Positions 7,693 through 16,551 of a stretch of 64,000 nucleotides of DNA are shown here, in pieces (position 1 is the first letter of the stretch; every line of letters begins with the position of its first letter). Source of the DNA: Fidelibacterota bacterium. GTDB taxonomy: Bacteria > Fidelibacterota > UBA8477 > JABMPR01. The notes under the pieces were generated by a model. That model worked only from the letters and a program-made list of their open reading frames with translations. It did not search any database and was not told the origin of the DNA. The position numbers and the translations under genes were made by a program. The stretch is taken from contig JABIFG010000282.1 of NCBI GenBank assembly GCA_018650795.1, positions 1 to 64,000 of the forward strand, written 5' to 3'.

Positions 7693-9708
7693 TTAATACC
7701 CCAAAAGTCTTTCTGCGGCCAGGCGGATATCTTCGGTCTGGGGTAATATTTCGTCTTCCATATCCCAGTTGAAGGGTACGGGTGCATCTTTGGCAGCAAC
7801 ACGCAGCACTGGACCATCCAGATACTCAAAATACTCCTCGGCAATAATAGCTGCTATTTCAGCACCGGGACCGGCAGTCAAAGTGTCTTCATATACAACC
7901 AGAGCTTTACTGGTCTTCTGCAATGATTGCCCGATGGTAATTTTGTCCAATGGACTCAAGGTCCGTAAATCGATTACTTCGATGGAGGCACCCATGCTTT
8001 TTTCCAGATACCTAGCTGCCTCTATAGCCTTATAAACCATTAAGCCGTAGGTGACGATCGTGAGATCTAGACCCTCGCGAACCACGGCAGCCTGACCAAA
8101 GGGCAAGAGGTAGTCCTCATCTGGTTCTGGTCGCTTGGCAAAGCCCTGGCGATACATACCCTTGTGCTCCAGGAATAAAACGGGGTCATCGATACGACAG
8201 GCATATTTGAGTAATCCTTTTGCATCGGCCGCATTGGATGGATAAACAATATGGATACCTGGCAGGTGCATGAAAAAGCCCTCAATACTCTGGCTATGGC
8301 ATAAACCACCATGAATGTAGCCGCCTACGGGAGTTCGAATAACTATGGGGCAGGAAAAGGTATTATTGCTGCGATATCGAATGGTGGCGACTTCATTTCT
8401 AATCTGCATCATCGCAGTCCAGATATAATCCCCGAATTGAATTTCAACCACAGGCTTCAGGCCAGCAACTGCAGCACCAACAGCGGTTCCGACAATTGAC
8501 GCTTCAGCCAGGGGTGAATTAAAGACACGCTTATCACCAAATTTGGTTGAGAGACCTTTTGTGGCAGTAAACACACCACCTTTCCCATCAGCCACATCCT
8601 GCCCGTAGAGGATTATTTTATCATTACGCTGCATCTCTTCATGCAGGGCGTGGTTGACTGCATCAACGATGACGATGTCAGATCCCGTCGTTACAGGAGC
8701 TGAATGGGGGATGGAAACGGAAGCTTCATCAACAACATGGGTTGAGGCATCCGTTTTTTCAGGATTGGGAGCCAGGAGTGCTTTTTCAGCCACTTGATCT
8801 ACTTCGAGTAAAATCTCATCCCAGACCTTTTGAAATTCTTCAGAGCTGATAATGCCATCCTGCTCACACTGGGCTCTGAATTTTTCAATGGGATCCCGCT
8901 TTTGTTCTTCTGAAAGTTCGTCAGCATCTCTGTATTTGCGGTGATCATCAGAAGAGGAGTGGGGTAAAAGTCGGACTACATTTGAAACCACAATGGCCGG
9001 ACCTTTACCAGCACGAATACTTGATATGGCTTCTTTAAAAGTGTTGTAGGATTCGAAAAAATCGGTTCCATCTGTTTCAAACCTATTCAGGTTTCCATAG
9101 CCACCGACCATATCATAGACAGAGCCTTCGGCTGTTTGAGATGATTTTGGTACTGAGATGGCAAAGCCATTGTCTTCGATATGAAAGAGAACCGGTAACT
9201 TCTCTCTGCCAGCCCAGTTGAGGGCTTCATGGAATTCCCCCTGACTTGTGGTTCCTTCTCCAGATGACACATATACCAGAGACTTTTTGTTAGTCTGTCG
9301 AACCGCCATTGCTGTTCCAACAGCCTGCAGATACTGGGTACCCGTTGGACTGGATTGGGAAACAATATTCAAATCTTTTTGGCCATAATGTTGAGGTAAT
9401 TGACGACCACCAGAACCGGGATCATCTGCCTTGGCCAGGAATCCCAGAAAGAGCTCTTCTGTGGTCATTCCCAGACCCATGACCATGGTCTGATCTCGAT
9501 AGTAGGGATATGACCAATCCAGATCCGAGTTCATTTGCATAGCACAGGCAAGCTGGGCTCCTTCGTGTCCAGAGGCACCGATATGGAAGAAAGATTTACC
9601 CTGTCGCAGAAGTGTGAGCATTTTTTCATCAGTACGACGCGAGGTCGCCATGGTTTTAAAAATGTTGAGTAACGCTTCCTTTTGAAATCCTTTAAGGCTT
9701 GCTGACAC
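7693..9708 (-). CDS. 2-oxoacid dehydrogenase E1, fused alpha-beta (thiamine diphosphate)
   Basis: A 671-residue E1 with alpha and beta halves in one chain. The alpha part (about 1-330) holds the thiamine diphosphate motif GEGTTSQGEFHEALN through EDNGFAISVP and the YRDQ segment. The beta part (about 340-671) starts IVIVDAVNHALHEEM and holds FNSPLAEASIVGTAVGAA and the RTPVGG region. Separate subunits of about 330-400 and 325 aa are usual for branched-chain/pyruvate E1; fused forms occur in Bacteroidota and relatives. It decarboxylates a 2-oxoacid and acylates E2 lipoate. Branched-chain 2-oxoacids are a likely substrate but unproven. lipB begins 15 bases beyond its start, so transcription probably runs lipB-E1-E2. 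Confidence 0.9.
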   Translation of the reverse strand: MSASLKGFQKEALLNIFKTMATSRRTDEKMLTLLRQGKSFFHIGASGHEGAQLACAMQMNSDLDWSYPYYRDQTMVMGLGMTTEELFLGFLAKADDPGSGGRQLPQHYGQKDLNIVSQSSPTGTQYLQAVGTAMAVRQTNKKSLVYVSSGEGTTSQGEFHEALNWAGREKLPVLFHIEDNGFAISVPKSSQTAEGSVYDMVGGYGNLNRFETDGTDFFESYNTFKEAISSIRAGKGPAIVVSNVVRLLPHSSSDDHRKYRDADELSEEQKRDPIEKFRAQCEQDGIISSEEFQKVWDEILLEVDQVAEKALLAPNPEKTDASTHVVDEASVSIPHSAPVTTGSDIVIVDAVNHALHEEMQRNDKIILYGQDVADGKGGVFTATKGLSTKFGDKRVFNSPLAEASIVGTAVGAAVAGLKPVVEIQFGDYIWTAMMQIRNEVATIRYRSNNTFSCPIVIRTPVGGYIHGGLCHSQSIEGFFMHLPGIHIVYPSNAADAKGLLKYACRIDDPVLFLEHKGMYRQGFAKRPEPDEDYLLPFGQAAVVREGLDLTIVTYGLMVYKAIEAARYLEKSMGASIEVIDLRTLSPLDKITIGQSLQKTSKALVVYEDTLTAGPGAEIAAIIAEEYFEYLDGPVLRVAAKDAPVPFNWDMEDEILPQTEDIRLAAERLLGY

Positions 9709-9723
9709 GCAAAGACTCCACTC

Positions 9724-10356
9724 TTATTCTATAACTTTATCGAATTCAAATACCGCCTGGAAGGCTTGAATCAATGGCTGAGAGACCTCTTCTATCGTAA
9801 TCTCAGCGCCAAGCAATTCCTGCATGCTCACAACCCCCTTACCCTTGATACCACAGGGGATCATGCCGTTGAAATATGACATATCCGGTCTCACATTCAA
9901 GGCAAATCCATGCATGGTAACCCAGCGGGATAGCCGCACACCCATGGCACAGACTTTCTGGTTTTTCACCCACACACCGGTCATCCCGGAGATACGTTCT
10001 CCTTTGATATCATAGTGTAGAAGCGTTTTGATAATCACTTCTTCTAGATTCCGCATATACCAACTCACGCTCTTCTTGTGGTCTTCCAAATTGATAATTG
10101 GATATCCCACGAGTTGACCGGGACCATGCCAGGTGATATCTCCTCCTCGATCACTTTGGATGATTTGGGCATCACGAGCATCAATTAGATTTGATTGATC
10201 TGAGTTTTTTCCAAAGGTGTAAACTGGGGGATGCTCAAGAAGAACAAGGGTGTCCAATATCTCACCGGCCAGCCTGCTGGCATGTGTCTGACGTTGATAT
10301 TCCCAGGCCTCTTCGTAGGGGACCAGGCCCTTTTTTATAATTTGAAGTGAGCGCAT
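9724..10356 (-). CDS. lipB: Octanoyl-[ACP]:protein N-octanoyltransferase
   Basis: This enzyme moves octanoate from acyl carrier protein to the target lysine of lipoyl domains, the step before LipA. Family signatures are present: RGGDITWHGPGQLVGYPI, the catalytic Lys/Cys region PCGIKGKGVVSMQELLG, and GVWVKNQKVCAMGVR. I start at the ATG giving MRSLQIIKKG (210 aa, normal size). The frame stays open to 10626, but those 90 codons run through a palindromic repeat pair and into the next gene. The close spacing to E1 downstream places a lipoylation gene in the operon of the enzyme it modifies. Confidence 0.93.
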   Translation of the reverse strand: MRSLQIIKKGLVPYEEAWEYQRQTHASRLAGEILDTLVLLEHPPVYTFGKNSDQSNLIDARDAQIIQSDRGGDITWHGPGQLVGYPIINLEDHKKSVSWYMRNLEEVIIKTLLHYDIKGERISGMTGVWVKNQKVCAMGVRLSRWVTMHGFALNVRPDMSYFNGMIPCGIKGKGVVSMQELLGAEITIEEVSQPLIQAFQAVFEFDKVIE

Positions 10357-10388
10357 TTGAGTTACTCGTTTGGCTTGATCAGGTGCAC

Positions 10389-10488
10389 CTCGACTCCGCT
10401 CGGTGTGTCGAACTCGGGTTGAGACCAGCTCGAAGCGTGTCTTCTGATACTGCAAAAACTCCAGACTGTCACCTCGAGCGGAGTCGAG
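10389..10488. repeat. Inverted pair of the 14-base CGAGCGGAGTCGAG repeat
   Basis: CTCGACTCCGCTCG (10389-10402) and its exact reverse complement CGAGCGGAGTCGAG (10475-10488) flank a 72-base spacer. They would form a hairpin upstream of lipB. The same 14-mer recurs at 48920 and 48965, with variants at 13513, 15025 and 15082. The layout resembles REP/REPIN elements. Confidence 0.75.
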
Positions 10489-10522
10489 AGGTCTTGACAT
10501 CTCTTTTTTATTTTTCTTTGAA

Positions 10523-10990
10523 TCAAAACAACACCGCCAGCTTTTTGCAGATTGCCTCCAGCAGTTCTGTATCCTGGTCAGTAAAGGGTGATTTGGCATG
10601 GGAGTCAATATCCAGTTCGGCGACAAACTTACCTGCTTTCATAATGGGAAAGACTACCTCAGACTGAACATTTGAGCTACAGGATAAATAATTGTCCTCC
10701 AGGGATACATCTTGAATGATGCGACTCATTTCAGAGACAGCAACCTGGCCACAAATCCCTTTACCAAAACCAATTTTTACATGATCTGTAGGTGCCCCTA
10801 CATATGGACCCAGTATGAGGTTGACACCAGAATCATCAACGACATAAAAACCGACCCAGTGGTAGTGGTCAACATTATTGGACAAGTATTCAGAGATCTT
10901 CTGTAGAATCTCATCCCTGGTTTCCAGGTTATTGATGATGGAATCTATAGAGTTAAGAAATGGTTTTATGTGGGGAAGTGAAGTCGTCAT
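10523..10990 (-). CDS. GAF domain protein, free methionine-R-sulfoxide reductase-like
   Basis: A 155-residue single GAF domain. The stretch HWVGFYVVDDSG, LILGPYVGAPTDHVKIGFGKGICGQVA and QSEVVFPI follows the fRMsr (YebR/MsrC) pattern. Cysteines at GKGICG and YLSCSS correspond to two of the three family cysteines; the middle one is not evident. The family reduces free Met-R-sulfoxide. With two cysteines kept, catalysis is plausible, but a small-molecule-sensing GAF role is also possible. It lies upstream of lipB on the same strand, separated by the repeat pair. Confidence 0.7.
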   Translation of the reverse strand: MTTSLPHIKPFLNSIDSIINNLETRDEILQKISEYLSNNVDHYHWVGFYVVDDSGVNLILGPYVGAPTDHVKIGFGKGICGQVAVSEMSRIIQDVSLEDNYLSCSSNVQSEVVFPIMKAGKFVAELDIDSHAKSPFTDQDTELLEAICKKLAVLF

Positions 10991-11175
10991 GATATCCTAT
11001 TTGTTCAGCACTCATTCTAAGCGATTTGAGTTCTCATACCAAGGAGCTTCCTTTTAAATCCTGACAGACTTTGTTTTACAAAATCAATTATCCCAATTAT
11101 TTGGGAAGCAGTCATGACACCATTATTATAGGGAAACGCTTGATTATTATCGGCCTGTTGGAGTCGTCCCAGTTT

Positions 11176-11198
11176 AATGGGATAACCCCTATCCCATT
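11176..11198 (-). terminator. Stem-loop directly after lpdA
   Basis: A perfect 9-base inverted repeat AATGGGATA (11176-11184) / TATCCCATT (11190-11198) with a 5-base loop abuts the lpdA stop codon. There is no long U-tract on the lpdA strand, so it may protect the 3' end of the mRNA or act as a weak terminator. Confidence 0.45.
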
Positions 11199-12587
11199 TT
11201 AGAGGTGGATACCACGATCCAGAGCTAGTCCGGAAGCCTCCATAATCATTTCTGATAAAGTGGGGTGAGCGTGAATGGTTTCAAGGATGGCTTCATGTGT
11301 TGCCTCCAGAGAACGGGCAATTCCTATTTCTGCGATAAGTTCGGTCGCTTCGGCTCCAATGATGTGTGCGCCCAGGAGTTCTCCGAATTTGGCATCATAG
11401 ATGAGCTTGGTAAATCCATCAGTCTCTCCAGCAGCCATGGCTTTTCCCGAAACACGATATGGAAACTTACCAATCTTCACTTCGTAGCCGGCTTCTCGAG
11501 CCGCCCTTTCGGTGAGTCCAATGGAAGCCACCTGGGGAGTGCAGTAAGTACAGCCTGGTACATTGTCATAGTGCATGGGCTTCACATTTAAACCAGCAAT
11601 GTGTTCCACGGCGGTGATGCCCTCATGTGAGGCTACGTGGGCTAACCAGGGTGGACCAGCCACATCGCCAATGGCATAGATGCCTGCTGCGCTGGTTTGC
11701 ATATAGGCGTTGGTCTTAATCCAGCCTTTTTCCAGCTGTACACCGGCTTCTTCCAGTCCCAATGCTTCTATGTTACCCTGAACACCAATGGCTATCAGGA
11801 CCTTGTCAGCGTCCAGCTCCAGAATATCATCTGATTTTGTTTTTACTTTGACGAGTGCTCTTCCTGCGTTGACAGAAATCGATTTCACCATGGACTCTGT
11901 ATGTGCTTTGATTTTTTTGCGTTTGAACATTTTTTCCAGCTCTACAGAAACTTCCTCGTCTTCGATGGGGAGCAAGTGCGGTAGCATTTCAACGATGGTA
12001 ACCTGGCTACCCATGGCGGCATAAAAATCAGCGAATTCAATGCCGATGGCCCCTGCGCCAACCACCACCAATTTTTCCGGGATATTTTCCAGGTTCATAG
12101 CTTCTTTGGACGAAATAATGGTTTCACCATCATATGCAGCACCGGGCATGGGTCGGGGACGAGCACCAGTAGCCACTATAATCTGATCCGCACTAATCTG
12201 CTGATCTTCGTTGATGCTAATCTGATTGCTACCCAGAAGCCTGGCCGATCCATTGATTACATCTATTTCATTTTTTTTCATAAGGAAAGCCACCCCTTTT
12301 GAAAGGGAGCCGGCAACCTGTCTTGACCGTTTAATCACTGATGTGAAATCCACATCAACATCACTAACCATCACACCAAATTTCTTGGCTTTCTGGGCTG
12401 AACGTAATACTTCGGCACTCTTCAAAAGGGCTTTTGTAGGAATACAGCCCCAATTCAGACAGATTCCACCGAGCTCAGAACGTTCTACGACCACTGCTTT
12501 TTTGCCAAGCTGGGCAGCTCGGATCGCAGCGACATATCCGCCTGGTCCACCACCGATGATTGCGATATCATAATGTGTTGAGTTCAT
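11199..12587 (-). CDS. lpdA: Dihydrolipoyl dehydrogenase (E3)
   Basis: A 462-residue FAD disulfide oxidoreductase that reoxidises dihydrolipoamide of E2 with NAD+. Visible: the FAD loop IIGGGPGGYVAAIRAAQLG; the redox disulfide GGICLNWGCIPTKALL; the NAD loop VVGAGAIGIEFADFYAAMG; the FAD-binding YAIGDVAGPPWLAHVA; and the C-terminal catalytic His-Glu HAHPTLSEMIMEAS. It is full length. It is the natural partner of the E1/E2 genes about 1.5 kb downstream on the same strand, interrupted only by the GAF and lipB genes. It could also serve other lipoyl complexes such as 2-oxoglutarate dehydrogenase or glycine cleavage. Confidence 0.96.
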   Translation of the reverse strand: MNSTHYDIAIIGGGPGGYVAAIRAAQLGKKAVVVERSELGGICLNWGCIPTKALLKSAEVLRSAQKAKKFGVMVSDVDVDFTSVIKRSRQVAGSLSKGVAFLMKKNEIDVINGSARLLGSNQISINEDQQISADQIIVATGARPRPMPGAAYDGETIISSKEAMNLENIPEKLVVVGAGAIGIEFADFYAAMGSQVTIVEMLPHLLPIEDEEVSVELEKMFKRKKIKAHTESMVKSISVNAGRALVKVKTKSDDILELDADKVLIAIGVQGNIEALGLEEAGVQLEKGWIKTNAYMQTSAAGIYAIGDVAGPPWLAHVASHEGITAVEHIAGLNVKPMHYDNVPGCTYCTPQVASIGLTERAAREAGYEVKIGKFPYRVSGKAMAAGETDGFTKLIYDAKFGELLGAHIIGAEATELIAEIGIARSLEATHEAILETIHAHPTLSEMIMEASGLALDRGIHL

Positions 12588-12614
12588 ATATAACCTTATT
12601 TCGTGAACATTCGA

Positions 12615-13361
12615 TTATCCCTTCAGGGATTCGAATCCCCGCCTGGTTGAATATAAATATTCTCTCAATGATTCCAGCTTTTCAATCGTTCCAATGTCAA
12701 TCCAGTAGGCTTTATCCATGGGATATGCATTTATTGCTTCACCCGCCTCGGCTGCTTTCAAGTAGGCCGGGATGGTAGAAAACGATGCTCCCAAATCATC
12801 CATATAATCAAAAATTCCAGGGGAAATAACCTGGACCCCATTAAAAGCCCATGTTTTAAAACTGGCGGCGCCCCATGAGATGGACTCATTGGTTTTTCGG
12901 TTTTCCCAACCACACAAATTCTGGTTTTCGTCAAACCTTAAATAGCGTGAGGTTTCGCGTTCGGCTACCGCCAAAGTGGCCAGGCTTTTTGTGTCTTTGT
13001 GCCAGGAAACAAGTGCTTTCAAATCCAGATCGGTATAGATATCGCTATTGCAGACCAGAAAGGCTTCTTCGTTCTTAAAATGCTCTGAGGCATATAGCAA
13101 CCCACCGCCCTGGCCCAAGAGGTCTTTTTCTTCTGAAATATGGATCGCTAGTCCAAAGTTTTTGGATTGGACAAAATCGATCACCTGCTCAGCAAAGTGA
13201 TGAACATTGATTACCACCGCATCAACACCAGCGACTTTAAGTTTGAGAATATTGTGTTCTAAAAGGGTCTTGTTGCCGGCACTGACCAGACATTTGGGAT
13301 GTCTATTAGTCAGGGGAGCAAGCCGCGTACCCCGACCGGCAGCAAAAAGCATGGCCTTCAA
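12615..13361 (-). CDS. Sugar-1-phosphate nucleotidyltransferase (MurU-like)
   Basis: A cytoplasmic enzyme of the NTP-transferase fold. The N-terminal signature LFAAGRGTRLAPLTNRHPKCL is the G-x-G-T-R-x-x-P-x-T...P-K nucleotide loop. VCNSDIYTDLDL gives the metal Asp and YWIDIGTIEKL the C-terminal dimer segment. I prefer a TTG start at 13361 (LKAMLFAAG): it has a GGAG site (13368-13371) 6 bases upstream and gives the usual MurU-like N-terminus. The open frame extends upstream to 13412 without family similarity. About 250 residues without a beta-helix tail match MurU (MurNAc-1-P uridylyltransferase) or mannose-1-P guanylyltransferases. The AmgK-like kinase fusion directly upstream favours an amino-sugar substrate. 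The last codons run through a palindromic repeat. Confidence 0.78.
   Translation of the reverse strand: MKAMLFAAGRGTRLAPLTNRHPKCLVSAGNKTLLEHNILKLKVAGVDAVVINVHHFAEQVIDFVQSKNFGLAIHISEEKDLLGQGGGLLYASEHFKNEEAFLVCNSDIYTDLDLKALVSWHKDTKSLATLAVAERETSRYLRFDENQNLCGWENRKTNESISWGAASFKTWAFNGVQVISPGIFDYMDDLGASFSTIPAYLKAAEAGEAINAYPMDKAYWIDIGTIEKLESLREYLYSTRRGFESLKG
12624..12646. repeat. GGGATTCGAATCCC palindromic repeat at the 3' end of the nucleotidyltransferase gene
   Basis: CAGGGATTCGAATCCCCGCCTGG holds the perfect core GGGATTCGAATCCC (12626-12639). It lies inside the last codons of the nucleotidyltransferase. It is related to the copies at 6217, 36052 and 41271. Confidence 0.6.
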
Positions 13362-13512
13362 GTAAGACTCCAGGAAATCATCGCTTTTGCCTGGTGTTTT
13401 GAGTCTCGGCATGTGTCATGCAGCCCGCCAGGTCGTAGCTAGTAAGCGCAGGTTGGTCGAAGTATAGACCCGTGTAGTCCATAATAGCTTCCATCAATAA
13501 ATACCTGGACAT

Positions 13513-13526
13513 TTCGACTCCGCTCA
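13513..13526. repeat. Single diverged copy of the CTCGACTCCGCTCG repeat
   Basis: TTCGACTCCGCTCA lies in the 158-base gap between the nucleotidyltransferase and the kinase-RapZ gene. Eleven central bases match the repeat at 10389. I see no inverted partner nearby. Confidence 0.55.
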
Positions 13527-13571
13527 ATGTGACGATCTGTGAAACCGTGCTAATTGTGGAAGACTCACTCG

Positions 13572-14987
13572 TTATTCCAGTTCACGGTGATGAAGCACCA
13601 CATCAATATCGTGAGTCTCCTTCAGGTGGGCAGCCAGCCTATTTGCTGAATGCACGGACCTGTGTTGACCACCAGTGCAGCCGAATGAAATCATCAAATC
13701 GGTAAAGTTTTGCTCTTCATAACTGGTAACGGCAGCATCTACCATGGTAAACATGCGCTTTAGCCAACGATCCATGTCTGGCTTATCGGCAAACCATTCA
13801 ATTACTTCCTTATCATTGGCTGATAGTTTTTTGTAGGCAATTTCTCGTCCTGGATTGGGCAAAAATCGACAGTCGAAGACAAAGCCACCGCCATGACCGC
13901 GTTCATCAACTGGAACTCCATGCTTATATGAAAAACTGGAGATGCGAACTTTGAGCCGCAGGTTTGCCTTACCAAACTCCCTTAATGCGGAGGATTGAAT
14001 CAGCTGTTGAAAAACATCCATCATAACCGGAATATCAATGGGTAGATCGACCTTACGAACAAGGTATTCGAGATTCCTTATGGCATAAGGAATGCTCTGG
14101 AGAAAGTGGGTTTTCCGTTCATAAAAACCTCTATATCCATAGGCGCCCATGGCCTGCATGATGCGAATAATGACAAAGGCATAGTAATGCTTGGTAAAGG
14201 CTTCGCGATCAATTGGAATTATCTCTGCCACAGCGTTCAAATAGTGATCAAGCAGATGCTCTCTCACTTCAAAAGGCAGATCGGCCTTAGCATCGAAGAG
14301 TAGGGACGCGATATCATATTGCAGAGCGCCTTTGCGACCTCCCTGATAGTCAATAAACCAGGGCTTGCCGTCCTTGAGCATGATGTTTCTGGATTGGAAA
14401 TCACGATATAAAAAGTGGTTCCCGTCGGCTTGAAGTAGAAAATCAGTGAAGGTTTGAAAATCCTGTTCCAACTTCTGTTCGTTAAAGCGGATATGGGCCA
14501 GCTTGAGAAAATAGTACTTAAAATAATTAAGATCCCACATCATGGACTGTCGGTCAAAACTGTGATGCGGGTAGGATTTACTATAATCTAAGCCCTGACC
14601 ACCTTTGATCTGAAACTGAGGCAACAGTTCTACGATTTGCTCATAGGTCTTGAGCAAGCGGTCGGGAAAGTCTTTGCGTCCCTCGCGTACTTCCAGTAGG
14701 TAGTCAAAGAGTGTTAGATCACCGAGATCTTGCTGGAGATAAATATCCTGATCCAGATCTTCGGTATAAATTTCCGGTACGCTAAGCGCTTTGGAGCGGA
14801 AATGCCTGGAGAACGTTACAAAGGCATCATTTTCCAGGCGATCCAGATTTTTTGCACCGATCACAGAGCGCTTAGCATTACTCAAGCGGAAGTATTCGCG
14901 ATTGGATCCGTGTGCTGGCAAGGGGCTCAGATCAACAACATCTTCCTTAAAATGATCTTCAAACAGCTTTTTTAGTTGGTCGGGCAT
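13572..14987 (-). CDS. AmgK-like sugar phosphotransferase fused to RapZ C-terminal domain
   Basis: A 471-residue two-domain protein. Residues 1 to about 340 are an aminoglycoside-phosphotransferase-like kinase: GSNREYFRL nucleotide region, catalytic loop FLYRDFQSRNIML (H/R-D-x-x-x-x-N) and metal motif PWFIDYQGGRKG. Residues about 345-471 are the RapZ/YvcJ C-terminal domain: FSYKHGVPVDERGHGGGFVFDCRFLPNPG and SFGCTGGQHRSV. AmgK phosphorylates MurNAc/GlcNAc at the anomeric position, and RapZ-C binds glucosamine-6-phosphate in E. coli. A kinase that senses amino-sugar levels through its RapZ part is therefore plausible (inference). The catalytic loop reads YRD where HxD is usual. The P-loop N-terminal part of RapZ is absent. 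The MurU-like gene follows on the same strand, giving a recycling pair. Confidence 0.85.
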   Translation of the reverse strand: MPDQLKKLFEDHFKEDVVDLSPLPAHGSNREYFRLSNAKRSVIGAKNLDRLENDAFVTFSRHFRSKALSVPEIYTEDLDQDIYLQQDLGDLTLFDYLLEVREGRKDFPDRLLKTYEQIVELLPQFQIKGGQGLDYSKSYPHHSFDRQSMMWDLNYFKYYFLKLAHIRFNEQKLEQDFQTFTDFLLQADGNHFLYRDFQSRNIMLKDGKPWFIDYQGGRKGALQYDIASLLFDAKADLPFEVREHLLDHYLNAVAEIIPIDREAFTKHYYAFVIIRIMQAMGAYGYRGFYERKTHFLQSIPYAIRNLEYLVRKVDLPIDIPVMMDVFQQLIQSSALREFGKANLRLKVRISSFSYKHGVPVDERGHGGGFVFDCRFLPNPGREIAYKKLSANDKEVIEWFADKPDMDRWLKRMFTMVDAAVTSYEEQNFTDLMISFGCTGGQHRSVHSANRLAAHLKETHDIDVVLHHRELE

Positions 14988-15024
14988 TTTATCTCTCTTT
15001 AAATGGCATCCGTTTTTGTCATCC

Positions 15025-15095
15025 CGAGCGGTGTCGAGGGATATAAATATAACTTCACTTTTTATCAGTAGTTTCTCGCACCTTGACTCCGCTCG
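15025..15095. repeat. Inverted pair of the CGAGCGGAGTCGAG-type repeat
   Basis: CGAGCGGTGTCGAG (15025-15038) and CTTGACTCCGCTCG (15082-15095) are one-mismatch copies of the 14-mer in opposite orientation. They occupy most of the gap between folE and the kinase-RapZ gene. Confidence 0.65.
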
Positions 15096-15119
15096 GCGTG
15101 TAGAGACTATTTTTACAAT

Positions 15120-15689
15120 CTAAAGGTTTCTCAGACTGATAATACTCAAAAACTCGGCCCTTGTTTCAGCTTCGTCATGAAATTCACCCAACATGGCTGA
15201 CGTTGTAGCAAATGAATTCTGCTTCTCCACGCCGCGCATCTGCATACACAGGTGACGACCTTCCAGGACCACAGCCACTCCAGCAGGGTCTAACAGCTCA
15301 TTCAGGGCTTCGGCCACCTGGTGGGTTATACGCTCCTGAATCTGAAGTCGACGGGAATACATTTCAATTATTCTGGGGATTTTTGACAGACCAATTACTT
15401 TTCCCCGTGGAATATAGGCGACATGTGCTTTTCCAAAAAAGGGCAGCATGTGGTGTTCACACATGCTAAAAAACTCGATGTCCCTCACCACCACCATTTC
15501 AGAACATTCATCCTCAAAGATGGCATCATTCAACACATCCTTAAGGTTTTGATCATAACCTCTGGCGATAAATTTCCAGGCCTTGGCCACCCGGTGGGGT
15601 GTACGAACCAGACCTTCTCTTTGTGGGTCTTCACCGATTTCGGTTAAGAGCTGGTGAGTCAGGTTTTCAATTTTCTGTAAGTCTACCAT
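15120..15689 (-). CDS. folE: GTP cyclohydrolase I
   Basis: A 189-residue type IA GTP cyclohydrolase that makes 7,8-dihydroneopterin triphosphate, the entry to folate, pterin and 7-deazaguanine synthesis. Zinc-binding residues are visible: MCEHHMLPF (Cys and His ligands) and [14 protein letters not shown] (second Cys). [20 protein letters not shown] is the family core. Length is normal. Its start lies next to the stop of the upstream transporter gene (no gap), and the COG0720 gene lies further upstream, so the three form one operon for pterin or queuosine precursors. Confidence 0.96.
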   Translation of the reverse strand: MVDLQKIENLTHQLLTEIGEDPQREGLVRTPHRVAKAWKFIARGYDQNLKDVLNDAIFEDECSEMVVVRDIEFFSMCEHHMLPFFGKAHVAYIPRGKVIGLSKIPRIIEMYSRRLQIQERITHQVAEALNELLDPAGVAVVLEGRHLCMQMRGVEKQNSFATTSAMLGEFHDEAETRAEFLSIISLRNL

Positions 15690-16496
15690 TTATTTCTCCT
15701 GTCCAGTGGACAATGCTTCGGTTTCAAAATCTGCTAGAGGATCGATCTCCAGATAGCGTGAAAGATAGTGTACGCCAAGGTAAAAGGGACCGGTATCCAC
15801 CAGGGCGACAATCAATTTAAAGGTATATCCTGACACGATAAAAATGAGCAATTGGTTGAAAATGGGTTTTGCCATATCTACAGGTAAAGCTTTCGCGTAA
15901 TAATGTGTCACCAGAATCACAGCCACCGTATCTACCAGTTGACTCACCAGAGTCGATCCATTGTTTCTCAACCAGAGGTGCTTCCCTTTCGTGAGAGTCT
16001 TCCAGAAATGAAACATATAGACATCCACAAACTGAGCTGCCAGATAGGCAATCATGGAGGCCGTAACCGCACCAAAAGTTAAGGCTCTAACCTCATAAAA
16101 AACAGGCAAACGCCCTGCTGCATCCCTGGCGATTTCTCCTGTTGCTGTCAGGGTTTCAAAACCGGGCATCACACCGCCCAGCCACATGATAAACATGACC
16201 CACAGATTGAGTATCAAGCCTACAAAGACGACAAAATTTGCTCTTTTACGACCGTAGAGTTCACTTATCAGATCCGTTGCTAAAAAGGTTAGTGGATAAG
16301 GCAGGACGCCTATCGCCACAGCAAAAACGACATCACCATAGTTTTCAAAACTCAGTGTGAACAACTTGATAAAACGACTAATCCCCAAAATATTGAGCAT
16401 GGCCAGGGTTCCCAGAAAGAGCCCCGCCAGAACGAGAAAGACCCGCTCTCTCCTTTGAACAATTTCAGGAGATGGGTTGGTATGTGATGCCGTCAT
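15690..16496 (-). CDS. Queuosine precursor transporter (YhhQ/VUT family)
   Basis: A 268-residue membrane protein with about six to seven helices. YPLTFLATDLISELYGRKRAN is the diagnostic stretch of the YhhQ/QPTR family, and QFVDVYMFHFWKTLTKGKHLWLRNNGSTLVSQLVDT is the conserved C-terminal half (shown here only as family landmarks). The family imports preQ0/preQ1, the precursors of the tRNA base queuosine. Its position between folE and a COG0720 gene supports a deazapurine role. Whether import or de novo synthesis dominates is unclear: queC, queE and queF are not in the window. Confidence 0.85.
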   Translation of the reverse strand: MTASHTNPSPEIVQRRERVFLVLAGLFLGTLAMLNILGISRFIKLFTLSFENYGDVVFAVAIGVLPYPLTFLATDLISELYGRKRANFVVFVGLILNLWVMFIMWLGGVMPGFETLTATGEIARDAAGRLPVFYEVRALTFGAVTASMIAYLAAQFVDVYMFHFWKTLTKGKHLWLRNNGSTLVSQLVDTVAVILVTHYYAKALPVDMAKPIFNQLLIFIVSGYTFKLIVALVDTGPFYLGVHYLSRYLEIDPLADFETEALSTGQEK

Positions 16497-16551
16497 ATAT
16501 CATCCTTTTGAGGAGTAAAAAGTACAGACCATAAAGCAACTTAACTGATGT

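Noticed and set aside
10357-10626. 90-codon N-terminal extension of LipB
   Set aside because: It runs through the inverted repeat pair and into the GAF gene on the same strand, has no family similarity, and the ATG at 10356 gives a normal-sized LipB.
12624-12646. tRNA-like T-loop sequence GATTCGAATC
   Set aside because: No acceptor stem, D-arm or anticodon arm can be built around it. The sequence is a palindrome repeated at three other places and overlaps a coding 3' end.
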